From positions 27,187,764 to 27,251,763 of the forward strand of contig NC_088306.1 of assembly GCF_032854445.1 (NCBI RefSeq): a DNA stretch of 64,000 bases. Direction: 5' to 3'. The DNA comes from Liolophura sinensis. Taxonomy: Eukaryota > Mollusca > Polyplacophora > Chitonida > Chitonidae. This document shows, piece by piece, positions 12,067-22,486 of this stretch. Numbering within the stretch: position 1 is the first letter of the stretch; each line of letters starts with the position of its first letter. Both the position numbers and the translations under genes were made by a program. The notes beneath the pieces were generated by a model. The model was not told the DNA's origin, did no database searches, and saw nothing but the letters and a program-made list of their open reading frames with translations.

Positions 12067-12408
12067 CTGGTGTCAGAAGTGGGATTAGGCAGAAAGAAAA
12101 CAAGCAAAGGCAAAGTTAAGTTCAGTAAGTCAAAATCTGAGATACGAGAAAACCAGGGTAGAGGGAAAGACAGAACTGTCCCTATGGCCAACACGGAAAC
12201 AGACGAGGTCAGGGAACTGCGCAGGGAGATGGAACAATTGCGTGTGACTTTGGCCGCTGCTGTCAAAGAGTCAGGTGCTACACAGACTGCATTGCCTGAA
12301 ACTAGACTTGTCCTGCCCCACCCGTTAAATTACCAATTTACAGTGGTAAAGAGGATCCTGCTTCCTGGATCGAGCGAGCGAAGCGAACTCTGTCAACACA
12401 ACATTTAG
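12052..12408 (+). CDS. gag N-terminal open frame, starting inside the LTR
   Basis: The first ATG (12052) gives MADLTLVSEVG, so the first five codons come from the LTR and the next codons run through the primer-binding site. The segment is basic (KKTSKGKVKFSKSKS) and then has a short coiled-coil-like stretch (VRELRREMEQLRVTLAAAV). The frame stops at 12408. The capsid-like continuation is in a different frame, open from 12306, so the two overlap by about 100 bases. No canonical X-XXY-YYZ slippery heptamer is apparent in the overlap. A one-base loss in this copy therefore fits as well as programmed frameshifting. Confidence 0.7.
   Translation: MADLTLVSEVGLGRKKTSKGKVKFSKSKSEIRENQGRGKDRTVPMANTETDEVRELRREMEQLRVTLAAAVKESGATQTALPETRLVLPHPLNYQFTVVKRILLPGSSERSELCQHNI
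12068..12086 (+). other. Primer-binding site, tRNA-Leu type
   Basis: TGGTGTCAGAAGTGGGATT starts one base after the 5' LTR. It is complementary to the 3' end of metazoan tRNA-Leu, including the CCA tail (TGG here). This is the standard site where a tRNA primes minus-strand synthesis. Confidence 0.85.
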
Positions 12409-13181
12409 ATGGCCAGGATGGTGTCCAGTTTCTCAAAGACTATCTTCAAGAAACCGCTGAAGATGAAATTCGTCACAGAGACCCCCAGTCGCCATATGAT
12501 TTGTTTGACATTCTTAAAAGTGTGTTTGGTCGCCGCGCTTCAAGGCCACAGCAGATGAGGGAGTTTTATAACAGAACTCAGTTGGCAACAGAGACAATTA
12601 CTCAGTACTCTCATGCACTTGTGTCAATGATGGAAGAAATGGACCTTGACTCAACCGAAAGTGAAGAACGGCTTAAGGAACAGTTTGTGGAGGGTATCAG
12701 AAACCAGGCCGTTCAGAGATTCTTAAAGCGACGTACACGCGATAATCGTCATCTTGGGTTCTTGGAACTGAGGCAACTTGCTTTGGAGGAATGTGAAGAA
12801 TCACAGACTGGTAAAGTGCATATTAAGGAAGTGTCTGCTGAACAGGACTCGGTAAAAGTTGATGAAACCCCCACATGGGGAAGAGAGTTAATTGATTTGA
12901 CCAAACAAATGTTGAAAATCCATGCTAATATGTTTCAGTCGCAAACCCAAAACGGTAATGTTGCTCAAAATGTACCAAGTGGCCATGTTAATCAACCATT
13001 GAATGCTGCTGTTAGTAATGATACACAGAATTATGCATGTTTTTACTGTCACAAAGTAGGTCACTTTAAGGCTGATTGTCGTAAACGGAAGCGTGATTTA
13101 GAAAGGCGTGCAGCTAAAAGTAATGGTAACCCTGAAAGTGGTGCAACTCAGCATTCATTGTCTGGTTCACAAAGCTTATGA
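12306..13181 (+). CDS. gag main frame: capsid and nucleocapsid
   Basis: The frame is open from 12306 to the UGA at 13179-13181, about 291 codons, with no ATG before its middle. Its first part has retrotransposon gag features (WIERAKRTL near the start, then FYNRTQLATETITQYSHAL and a GIRN motif). Its end carries a CCHC zinc knuckle, C-X2-C-X4-H-X4-C, at 13038-13079, which binds the element's RNA in the particle. A basic RKRKRDLERR follows the knuckle. Translation must reach it from the upstream frame, since it lacks its own start. The following pol frame is the same frame, interrupted only by this UGA. Confidence 0.85.
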   Translation, partial: TCPAPPVKLPIYSGKEDPASWIERAKRTLSTQHLDGQDGVQFLKDYLQETAEDEIRHRDPQSPYDLFDILKSVFGRRASRPQQMREFYNRTQLATETITQYSHALVSMMEEMDLDSTESEERLKEQFVEGIRNQAVQRFLKRRTRDNRHLGFLELRQLALEECEESQTGKVHIKEVSAEQDSVKVDETPTWGRELIDLTKQMLKIHANMFQSQTQNGNVAQNVPSGHVNQPLNAAVSNDTQNYACFYCHKVGHFKADCRKRKRDLERRAAKSNGNPESGATQHSLSGSQSL

Positions 13182-16100
13182 CGCCACATAGTAGGCACCT
13201 GTCCTGAAGTTGATGCAGTTATTGGTGGACAGCGCGTGTCTTGTTTGGTTGACACAGGTTCACAAGTAACCACAGTAACAGAAGGTTTCTATGACAAATA
13301 TCTGAGTAACCAACCCATTGACCATTTGTTAAATTTAAAGCTTACAGCTGCAAACGGTATTGACTTGCCATATATAGGGTATATGGTCACAAGTGTGAAA
13401 ATTTGTGGGACAGTTGTAAATGACGTTGGTGTACTGGTACTTAAAGATAAACCTGGGTCTGATTCTGTTAATGTTAAAAGACCAGGCATAATTGGTATGA
13501 ATGTTTTGTGCCATGTTCCTGCATTTCAGAATATTCCAGTGCAGTTAGTCTCCGCTGAGCAGCCAAAAGTGCACAAATCTAAAATTGTTCGAACACCAGA
13601 TAATCAGGAAGTATTAATCCCTGCATGTTCTATCGCGCGGATTAAATGTACTGGCGTTCCGCCAAGACAGTTCACTCTTATTGAACCGTTAAATCAAGCT
13701 CCTGCAGGAGGCAAGTTAATGGTAGCTCCTACATTATCTAATGGACATGTTGAACTCTTAAATGTGACTGATGTGGACATTTGGTTACCACCTAGAACAA
13801 TGTTGGGTAGAACACAGGACTGTGAGGTGGCAGAAGTAGTCAACTTGTCAGCCGGTGTTGATGAAATTGTGGTGGAGACAGCTGTTGACTGCAGTCCCAG
13901 TGGTCTTACCCCAGACCTGTCTGACTTTGATGGAACGCCTGAAGAGCTCAGTAAGGCATACCAGTTATTTGAAGACTATAAGGATGTGTTTTCTCCAGGA
14001 CTAGGCATGACGCAAACTATAAAGCACCGCATTCACACTACCGATGAAATTCCGGTAAATGTGCCTTATAGGAGAATACCACCTCATCAGGTTGCAGAGG
14101 TTAAGTCTCACTTGCAGGATCTTCTCAATCAGGGAATAATACGACATAGCACATCCAGGTATGGAGCTCCCCCGGTATTAGTCAAAAAGAAGAGTGGGAA
14201 ATTGCGTCTATGTATTGATTACCGGCGGCTCAACAGCAAGACCGTTCGAGATGTTTATCCCATCCCAAGAATCGAAGAATCGTTGGATGTTATGTGTGGT
14301 GCCCGATATTTTTCGACCATGGACTTAAGATCGGCATACAACCAGATCGAGGTTGAAGAAAGTGACCGTCATAAGACAGCATTTGTCACACCATTTGGAC
14401 ATTACGAGTACAACCGTATGCCATTCGGGCTTGTAAATGCGCCATTTTCGTTCCAACGTTTGATGACGCATGTGTTTCATGGGGACTTAATGGAACATTT
14501 GATCGTGTATCTAGACGACATCATCATCTGGTCGAGTGATATTTCCGAACATTTCGAACGACTGGAGTCCGTTTTTCAAAAGCTTCGAAAACATGGGCTT
14601 AAGGCTGACCTTGAAAAGTGTTCGTTCTTCAAACATGAAGTTAACTTTCTGGGACATATCGTGTCTAGAAGTGGTGTCTCAACCGATCCGGACAAGATTG
14701 AGGCCGTGACAAACTGGCCTACTCCGGAAACACTACAGCAGTTAAGGTCGTTCCTTGGCTTTGCATCATATTATCGAAGGTTCGTTCAAAGGTTTGCCTC
14801 CATCGCTTCCCCGTTGTATGATGTCATCGGAAAGTGTGGCGAATCGAAACATAAACGACACCGGAAACTTCAGAAAGACTGTCTGATCAAACATCTTTGG
14901 TCAGAAGACTGTCAGAAAGCGTTTCAGCTGCTGAAGGATAAGCTCACGAGTTCGCCTGTACTCACATTTCCTGACTTCACAAGACCTTTTGTGTTGGAAA
15001 CTGATGCCAGTAATCGTGGCATCGGAGCTGTGCTAAGCCAGGAACAGGATGGTGAACTGAAAGTAGTGGCATATGCATCTAGGGGCCTCCGTCGTCCTGA
15101 GAGACAGTCTGGGTATTCAAGCCAAAAAATTGAGTTGTTAGCGCTTAAGTGGGCTGTATGCGACAAATTCCGGCCTTATCTTACAGGAGGGAAGTTTGTC
15201 GTATATACGGATAACAACCCGCTTACGTATCTCCTCTCCAAACCGAAAGTGCCAGCATTAGAGCAACGCTGGGTTAATGAGTTGTCTGGATTCAATTTTG
15301 AGTTTCGTTTCCGGTCTGGAAAATCGAACATCGCAGCGGATGCTCTTTCAAGACTCCCTGGACATGCCCTAGACCCCGATAACGTAGAACACTTAGCAAG
15401 TACGATACTGAGGAATCATGTTATCCCTGATGAATTGCGGGAAGCTGCATTGGGGAGCATATGTGTACAAATCAACAGCATTGACCCTGCTGACACCGGG
15501 TTAGCATCAGATAGTGCTACTGAACTTCCAAGATGGAACAGGGAGAATATGGTTGAATATCAGTCTAACGACCCAGCGATCGGAAGGCTAAAGCACTACT
15601 TGAAGTTGGATCGTCGTCCCACCCCTTCAGAGCGGTGTAAAGAGTCGAAACAAACTCTGCTACTACTGAAGCAGTGGGAGCGCCTTGAGATTCGTGACAG
15701 TGTGTTGTATCGCCAGGTGAAGGGGAACAATGGAATTAGAAGTGCTAAGGTGCTCTTACCCATGTGCTTACAGGAAAAGGTGATGCATGACCTTCACGAT
15801 GCTGCTGGACATCAGGGTGCAGATCGCCTAGAACTTCTGATTCGTGAACGTTGTTGGTTCCCAGAAATCTCTAAACGTGTTCAAGACTACATCAGAGGCT
15901 GTGAGAGATGCGTAAGAGGCAAAGGTCCTTATCTCCCACCTAAGACGTCATTGGGACGGCTGGTTGCTACTAAGCCACTGGAAGTGGTCTCCATCGACTT
16001 CACCATTTTGGAAAAGGCGAGTAATGGTATGGAGAACGTGTTAGTGGTAACTGACTGGTTCACAAAATTTACCATCGCGATTGGAACCCGCGATCAGAAG

Positions 16101-17078
16101 GCTTCAACCGTAGCCAAGGCTTTAGTGCGTGAGTGGTTTACACGCTATGGTGTCCCTCAACGTCTTCACTCTGATCAAGGACGGAATTTTGAAGGGCAAG
16201 TAATCTCAGAACTGTGTAAACTTTATGGAATCACAAAAAGTAGGACTACCCCTTACCACCCGGAGGGGAACGGGCAAACCGAGAGATATAATAGGACCCT
16301 CCACAATTTATTGTCGACCTTGCCAGAAAAACAGAAGAGGTTGTGGCCAAAGCACCTTCAGGAGTTGTGTTTTGCTTACAACGCAACACCACATGCAAGT
16401 ACAGGGTACAGCCCCTTCTACCTGCTATTTGGGTTTGAAGCACGTTTTCCCGTCGATCAGTTGCTTGGAGTGCACGACTTGGATAGTTGCAGTAATGACA
16501 ATGATTCATGGGTCTCCTTACATCAAGCCCGCTTGTGGCAAGCCCGGCAGCACGTCCAGCAACAGCTTGAGACCAAGTATTTGGCAAGAAAACAGCGACA
16601 TGAAAGGAAAGGTGTGAAACCCCCCATCCAGGCTGGTACACTGGTGTACGTTCGTCAACATCTTCCAGGAAGACGGAAGATCACAGATAAATTTGGACCG
16701 GAAGTGTATAAGGTTTTAGATGAACATAACGATGTTTATACACTGGAACTGGCAGATGGCAGTGGTGACATCAAACGGACTGGCCGTAAGGAAATAACAC
16801 CAGTTGAGCTTTCCAGATGTCCCGTATCATCTGAAGTGGATTCATCTAACCGACCATCAGAACTCAATGATGAGTTGGATACTCCTGAGAACTACAGTTG
16901 TGACAGGCCTAGGTACATTCTAATGCAGCCGGTGCCCCAAAAGGCGGCTCGCCCGACAGATCAGTGTAGCTCGACAGTGTCAGGTGATTCACCCAGTGAA
17001 CTAAGGAGAAGTAGGCGCACCACTGCAGGAACTCACTCGAATGTTAACCATTTGCCGCGTACAGTATTAGGTCAGTAG
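13182..17078 (+). CDS. pol: protease, RT, RNase H, integrase
   Basis: Pol is open from just after the UGA. Numbering from a GTG codon at 13236 gives 1280 residues. In order: aspartic protease (LVDTGSQVT at 4-12, GIIGMNVL flap-type motif near 87), reverse transcriptase (CIDYRRLN near 325, YLDD at 425-428), RNase H (ETDASN with Asp 590, VVYTDNNPLTYLL, NIAADALSR), integrase HHCC zinc domain (HDAAGHQG then CERC), and integrase core with Asp 921, Asp 980 and Glu 1016. There are 35 residues between the last Asp and the Glu, and a GPY/F-like FGPEVYKV follows. All catalytic residues I can check are present, and there is no internal stop. The protease motif precedes any ATG, so pol is probably made by read-through from gag. 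Confidence 0.95.
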   Translation, partial: RHIVGTCPEVDAVIGGQRVSCLVDTGSQVTTVTEGFYDKYLSNQPIDHLLNLKLTAANGIDLPYIGYMVTSVKICGTVVNDVGVLVLKDKPGSDSVNVKRPGIIGMNVLCHVPAFQNIPVQLVSAEQPKVHKSKIVRTPDNQEVLIPACSIARIKCTGVPPRQFTLIEPLNQAPAGGKLMVAPTLSNGHVELLNVTDVDIWLPPRTMLGRTQDCEVAEVVNLSAGVDEIVVETAVDCSPSGLTPDLSDFDGTPEELSKAYQLFEDYKDVFSPGLGMTQTIKHRIHTTDEIPVNVPYRRIPPHQVAEVKSHLQDLLNQGIIRHSTSRYGAPPVLVKKKSGKLRLCIDYRRLNSKTVRDVYPIPRIEESLDVMCGARYFSTMDLRSAYNQIEVEESDRHKTAFVTPFGHYEYNRMPFGLVNAPFSFQRLMTHVFHGDLMEHLIVYLDDIIIWSSDISEHFERLESVFQKLRKHGLKADLEKCSFFKHEVNFLGHIVSRSGVSTDPDKIEAVTNWPTPETLQQLRSFLGFASYYRRFVQRFASIASPLYDVIGKCGESKHKRHRKLQKDCLIKHLWSEDCQKAFQLLKDKLTSSPVLTFPDFTRPFVLETDASNRGIGAVLSQEQDGELKVVAYASRGLRRPERQSGYSSQKIELLALKWAVCDKFRPYLTGGKFVVYTDNNPLTYLLSKPKVPALEQRWVNELSGFNFEFRFRSGKSNIAADALSRLPGHALDPDNVEHLASTILRNHVIPDELREAALGSICVQINSIDPADTGLASDSATELPRWNRENMVEYQSNDPAIGRLKHYLKLDRRPTPSERCKESKQTLLLLKQWERLEIRDSVLYRQVKGNNGIRSAKVLLPMCLQEKVMHDLHDAAGHQGADRLELLIRERCWFPEISKRVQDYIRGCERCVRGKGPYLPPKTSLGRLVATKPLEVVSIDFTILEKASNGMENVLVVTDWFTKFTIAIGTRDQKASTVAKALVREWFTRYGVPQRLHSDQGRNFEGQVISELCKLYGITKSRTTPYHPEGNGQTERYNRTLHNLLSTLPEKQKRLWPKHLQELCFAYNATPHASTGYSPFYLLFGFEARFPVDQLLGVHDLDSCSNDNDSWVSLHQARLWQARQHVQQQLETKYLARKQRHERKGVKPPIQAGTLVYVRQHLPGRRKITDKFGPEVYKVLDEHNDVYTLELADGSGDIKRTGRKEITPVELSRCPVSSEVDSSNRPSELNDELDTPENYSCDRPRYILMQPVPQKAARPTDQCSSTVSGDSPSELRRSRRTTAGTHSNVNHLPRTVLGQ

Positions 17079-17168
17079 TATTAGCTCATGGAGATGTAAA
17101 TTAGTTTCCGCAGAATAGCGTCTTATATGTTGTATTACTAGTATATCATGAGGACATGATAGAGTTTC

Positions 17169-17179
17169 AAGGGGAGGCA
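17169..17179 (+). other. Polypurine tract
   Basis: AAGGGGAGGCA abuts the 3' LTR start at 17180. This is the usual plus-strand primer site of LTR elements. Confidence 0.8.
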
Positions 17180-18342
17180 TGTAACAGGTCTAGCGTATGA
17201 TTAATTCCCCCTTGGTAAGTTTTCTGTAAAAGGAGGTAGGAATTGTATACCCAGCAATCCCTGCACCGTCATCGGCATGACGATTCACTGACCAGCAGGT
17301 AAATTGAACTTTCTTTGTAATGTATATTATTTTAGAAGCTTAGTAAACTTGTATGACCGTTTTAGTTATGCAAGGATGTTTTAACGATGTTTCGAGTGCA
17401 ATCGCTCGACTGTAACTGTGAACGTGCGAGTTGTAAATGCCAAAAGTTTATACGTAGCCGAGTGTCGCTATGTAACGGTAATTGAGCACTCAGTAACACA
17501 ACGCCTTGGTTCTTACGGCGCAACATATTTTGTCTAGTTAGTATTTGTGAAAAACAGAAACGCCTAAGCGAGTATTTGCTTTTACTGTTAGTTATTAGTA
17601 GAGAGTTATGAGAGATTAAATAGCATTTCAGAAATGTGTTTGAATATTTTTTTGTATTCTTAGATGCATACGGATGTTTTAGACAAATGCATGTTACGAG
17701 CCCTACATTCAGTAAATATGGGTATTATATGTAGATCCAAAATGAAAGGTCCGACGAAGTTAAATGTTTCACTCTTGGTAATTGATGGAGTGGTGATTAC
17801 ACAACTAGTCATTCGCTACTAGCTTTATTCTGTGTCTGTACACTGAAAATATTTTGTTCACTGTAAAAAATATAAGATGCCTATCAGTTTGTTTGAGTTG
17901 GAACCGGTCTATAATTAAGTGGCAATACAGGAACAATGTATAGCACTGACAGGTTTAAATACTCGTGCTGTAATTGTTACACGTCTATATATGTCCATGG
18001 CCATAGCATATACAGTCATTATCAAGTTACCCGTGTGGTTGCGGTCATAATAACCCTTCACCATGGTACATGACTATTAAGTTAGTGTTGATATATGGTA
18101 TAAGTGTATTCTAGGACAGTATATAGGTACAGGATATTTGGGTGTAAGCCTATGTTATGTATGGTAAATACATGGAAGGTTTATAGTATGTATTGTTATT
18201 GTCGTTTCAGGTCAGGGTGACCTCCCCTGGTTTTTTTCCTCTCACCGGTGTTTCTCAGAACCGAATAAACTGTTACAACTGTGTGGCGGAATTTGGCGTT
18301 TTGGTTGAAATTCTTTCTGCAACAAACATGGCCGACCTCACA
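17180..18342 (+). repeat. 3' long terminal repeat
   Basis: It is the same length as the 5' copy (1163 bp) and appears identical on reading line by line. It also carries the gag ATG near its end, which here reads out into Tc1 sequence. Confidence 0.95.
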
Positions 18343-18397
18343 TATGCATAATTGAAAAGACTGCATCACCTCCTCAAAAAACCGGGTTATGCGTTTC

Positions 18398-18410
18398 TTT
18401 TTTTGGATAG
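18398..18410 (-). repeat. Right terminal inverted repeat of the Tc1 element
   Basis: TTTTTTTGGATAG is the inverse of the left end and is followed by the TA target duplicate. Only about 64 bp of Tc1 sequence lies between the LTR element and this end. Confidence 0.85.
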
Positions 18411-20384
18411 TATACAAACGCTAACGAACACTAACTAAAGCTCATTATTATATGGACAGAATCATGTAAACAATATGGTTTCTACTTACGAGATATCGCT
18501 TAGAACTTATATAATAAAATAAAGCACTCCTTTCAGAATAGCTGCAGACGATAGAGTGGCAAGGAATGACGTCATACAAACAGCATCATAACATGGCGTA
18601 TCCCAAGCGCGTCATAGCTAACCTGTACCCGGGGAGATCATGGACTGGGGATGTCCGTTATATGGATAACGAGTATAAACAATAAAAACACCCAAATGAC
18701 TCTGTCACATAACGCTCACCCCTGCGACGACACACGCGTTGACGCCTAACTGTAAGGGAAATGTGAAAAGGTGTTTTGTCCGTAAACAGCACATTTCATC
18801 ACCAGTGCGCAGTTCATGTGACGTGCGCATCGCAGGACGAGGGGCGCGCAACTCGGCTTCTCACAGACGATTTCTTACGGTTTGTGGATTTATGCCACGA
18901 TGGTCAGGAATGATTCAAGCGGTTTCTACGGCTGTTTGACGTCTGTTTCTGAGGTATGTAAAGCGAATTCATCGACCCGTGCGCAGGCGTAGTTAGGCCT
19001 ACCTCGTCCTGAAAAATTCTCTGGGCGAGCGCTGCTGTGGTGTTTCTCTGACAATGTATCCTCCTTGCAACCTACTGTTGTGATAATACCAACCGCCTTA
19101 ACGTCAGTCTTGGCATGACGTTGTTATGCCTTTAAGACTGGACGGGTGACGTTTGATGTGGTTAAGTGGGACTATTCAATGACTATTCAAAAACTGGCCA
19201 ATCAGAGCATGATGAGTCGATAAGTACTCACCACGTGGCAAAAGTGTCACGTGGGGTCCGTGTTCGTCATGTAGCCTAACGCGTAATTTATTCTGTGAAT
19301 GTGTATTCCAAGGTCGTCTAGAAAGAATATTAATGTAGGAATAATTTCTGTAATTTATTTCGTTCAAATATTTTTAAAGCTCTGCACACTTTCAAGCACA
19401 ACGACTTTATTAATTGAGTATACATTACAGAAGTAGGCGTTTTATTTTATTTCTTAGCTGTAGGCCTATAATCAGAACGGTGATATGAAAGACTGTACAC
19501 AAATTGATTGTCTAGATGAATTACGTACAGAAAGTACCCGTCAGACACCGTAAATCTATGGAGCCCTTTTGACAGAGACAACAATATAGCAACAGCTTAC
19601 CGCCAATCTTTGTCCAGTCGTGTGGAAACTTTTATGCATTTCGCAACACTTTTCCGGCCTTAAAGACCTTTCCAGCAGAGACACCATAAGCTACCACAAA
19701 CACGGCTATAAGGTTCCCATCTTTGGTAAACAGCCTTAGGTATGGGGAGTCAGTTATCTGTTTTCCTGAACTGGTTCAATAAAGGAATTGGCTACATCCT
19801 GGTCACACATAAAACAAAATGAGATTAAGTCGCACATGTTCATAGTAAAAGACCAAGTCCAACTTTTTACACAGTGATTCATAGCTTTTTAATGAAGCAC
19901 TTAGTTTTAGAACATAAGCGCTGGAAAAATAAACCAAAGCATACATAAAAAAGAGAGAAAGGGGCATAGGACCAGCAAGTTTGAGTGTACAGGAATGTGC
20001 AAACTGCACGAACAGATAAATTTTGATTTCAGCATACTTCAACATAAATTATAATAAACATATGGTTTATTAGAGAAAAATAGTGGTTGGATATACATCC
20101 CAATTAACAATTAAATACATAGCTAAACTTAACTCTCGTGAGCTAAGCACTTTAACACAATTATAAAGATATGAAATGTTGCAAGGATTTATAGTGCTGG
20201 ATATGACATTCGCCCCGCCTGTACTTTGTGTGGTCCAACTAACGGACATTTTCCACCTACACTAACGTGGCGCTTGTGCCGTCTGTGAGTGTAGATACAG
20301 CTTGCAGGTCTCCTATATAAGTATAAGCGTCATGTCCGACATTTGTATACCATTCGTAGTCCGTAAAGGCGTTCCTAGTCGATA
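18411..20384. other. No gene seen
   Basis: Unique-looking AT-rich sequence. The part at 18540-19050 is richer in CpG and includes a perfect TGACGTCA at about 18566, but no protein-like frame. Open frames at 18739-18939 and 19803-20045 lack domain features. Confidence 0.55.
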
Positions 20385-21345
20385 ATCGCAAGATCCATTT
20401 CCAAAACAACGTTTAACACTAGCTCTCAAAGACGATGTTATGTAAGAAATTATACAAATAGGAAATAAAGCCGGTAACACACAAGAGAGAAGCGGTCATC
20501 AGTTTTCAATGATGCCGGGCAGACAGTGGATATTCCAGGCCTGAATTTCATAATGCTCGCTAGGTCATCGCCCGCCGCTATTCCCTTCTGTACATGAAAA
20601 AACGTATGACTGCCGATACCAACAGATAATTGTGTGACAAGCTATTCTATAAGACAATCCAGAAGCTAGAGACCACATGATTTCCCTGGTTGCAAAGAGG
20701 ATGGGTGAAGAAATACGCCGGTGGACGACGACAGAATGAAAACTATAGTAACTGGGCGAATTACGTAGCTGGTTTTCGTCTAAAATTACTATTAGTAGTA
20801 TCAATTATATCTCGCCCTGCAGCAGTGTTAAATCCTGTGTGTTATGTTTTAATCAACGTCACAAGTTATTACTGCAAAAACTGGGGGGAAAAATTTATTT
20901 CATCAAACGCAACAGAGTGTCCACATTCTCTGTCTCAACGGTGTCTAATTCCACTTAACCCTGGTATGAGAGCTATATATTCATCGTGTTGAATTAGACC
21001 ACCACGTTGTATACATGAACAGCTGCAATCAAAGCCCAACTGAGATAGCGGTTCATAGTTTCATTGTCGACAACTTATATACTGGCATAATACACCATTT
21101 AGATACTGATTTTATTCACTGGTCTACAACTTTCATTTGCGTGTTTGGAATATATTATCATTGGAATTTCTTGGCTGCAAATCATTGCATGACACCGGTC
21201 TAATTTCGTTCTTTATATAGGCTACTTTCTTAGTTCTTTGGTGGTTTGCGTTATACGTCGTTTTGTGAATTCGTCTTGCGATTTTGACTAGGAACCTCCT
21301 TTTGGGTTTATTGCCGGTATACGAATGTCTATTTCGAGGCATACT
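20385..21345. repeat. Inverted (foldback-like) R1 repeat
   Basis: The left part (20385-20525) and the right part (20930-21345) both match copy 1 at 1-560, but in opposite orientations. They could therefore pair as a long imperfect hairpin around a central loop. The short region at 1699-1760 also matches 20968-21030. The arms are diverged, so the structure is old. No coding function is seen. Confidence 0.55.
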
Positions 21346-21404
21346 GTGTGGTGGATAATGGTGTATGGTGTGGATAAATGATTCCAGTCATCTCTTGCAC
21401 AACA

Positions 21405-22486
21405 CCGAGGTATTACAAATCACATCACGATAAATAAACAAATATCGAGGTATTACAAATTACATCACGATAAATAAACAAGTATCGAGGTATAACAAAT
21501 CACATCACGATAAATAAACAAGTATCGAGGTATAACAAATCACATCACGATAAATAAACAAGTATCGAGGTATTACAAATCACATCACGATAAATAAACA
21601 AGTACCGAGGTATTACAAATTACATCACGATAAATAAAGAAGTATCGAGATATTACAAATCACATCACGATAAATAAACAAGTATCGAGGTATAACAAAT
21701 CACATCACGATAAATAAACAAGTATCGAGGTATAACAAATCACATCACGATAAATAAACAAGTATCGAGGTATTACAAATCACATCACGATAAATAAACA
21801 AGTATCGAGGTATAACAAATCACATCACGATAAATAAACAAGTATCGAGGTATAACAAATTACATCACAATAATAAAACAAGTATCGCGGTATAACAAAT
21901 CACATCACGATAAATAAACAAGTACCGAGGTATTACAAATTACATCACGATAATGAAACAAGTATCGCGGTATTACAAATCACATCACGATAAATAAACA
22001 AGTACCGAGGTATAACAAATCACATCACGATAAATAAACAAGTACCGAGGTATTACAAATTACATCACGATAAATAAACAAGTATCGAGGTATAACAAAT
22101 CACATCACGATAAATAAACAAGTACCGAGGTATAACAAATCACATCACGATAAATAAACAAGTATCGATGTGTAACAAATCACATCACGATAAATAAACA
22201 AATATCGAGGTATTACAAATTACATCACGATAAATAAAGAAGTATCGAGGTATTACAAATTACATCACGATAAATAAAGAAGTATCGAGGTATTACAAAT
22301 CACATCACGATAAATAAACAAGTATCGAGGTATTACAAATTACATCACGATAATAAAAGAAGTATCGCGGTATTACAAATTACATCACGATAAATAAACA
22401 AGTATCGAGGTATAACAAATTACATCACGATAAATAAACAAGTATCGAGGTATAACAAATCACATCACGATAAATAAACAAGTGCT
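21405..22486. repeat. 40-bp satellite array, about 27 units
   Basis: Each unit has CGAGGTATTACAAAT, CACATCACGAT and AAATAAACAAGTAT. The period is exactly 40 bp, with a few variants (TATAAC for TATTAC, TACATC for CACATC, GCGG for GAGG, and AATAAAACA units). There are no unique spacers, so it is a satellite and not a CRISPR-like array. It has no open frame of note. Confidence 0.97.

Larger units (their letters stand above)
10904..18342 (+). mobile_element. Ty3/gypsy LTR retrotransposon, very young
   Basis: The element is 7439 bp, bounded by two 1163 bp LTRs that begin TGTAACAG and end CTCACA. Both sit next to TATG (10900-10903 and 18343-18346), a 4 bp target-site duplication. By eye the two LTRs show no difference, implying a very recent insertion. 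Internal order is primer site, gag, protease, reverse transcriptase, RNase H, integrase, polypurine tract. RT-before-integrase order and a GPY/F-like motif after the integrase core place it in Ty3/gypsy (Metaviridae). No envelope-like frame follows pol. It is inserted in the same orientation as the Tc1 transposase. Two features may block or regulate expression: a frame change in gag and a UGA between gag and pol. Confidence 0.95.
9448..18410 (+). mobile_element. Tc1-type transposon split by an LTR retrotransposon
   Basis: The outer element starts CTATCCAAAAAAA at 9448 and ends with the exact inverse, TTTTTTTGGATAG, at 18410. A TA dinucleotide flanks each end (9446-9447 and 18411-18412), as expected for Tc1/mariner insertion. 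Without the inserted retrotransposon (10904-18342) and its duplicated target bases it would be about 1.5 kb, a normal size for the family. It carries one transposase gene. The retrotransposon landed about 130 bp downstream of the transposase stop, so the coding region is intact but the right end now lies 7.4 kb further away. Confidence 0.88.

Noticed and set aside
17079-17168. Envelope-like gene after pol
   Set aside because: Only about 90 bases lie between the pol stop and the polypurine tract.
21405-22486. CRISPR-like regular array
   Set aside because: Units abut with no unique spacers, and the host is eukaryotic.
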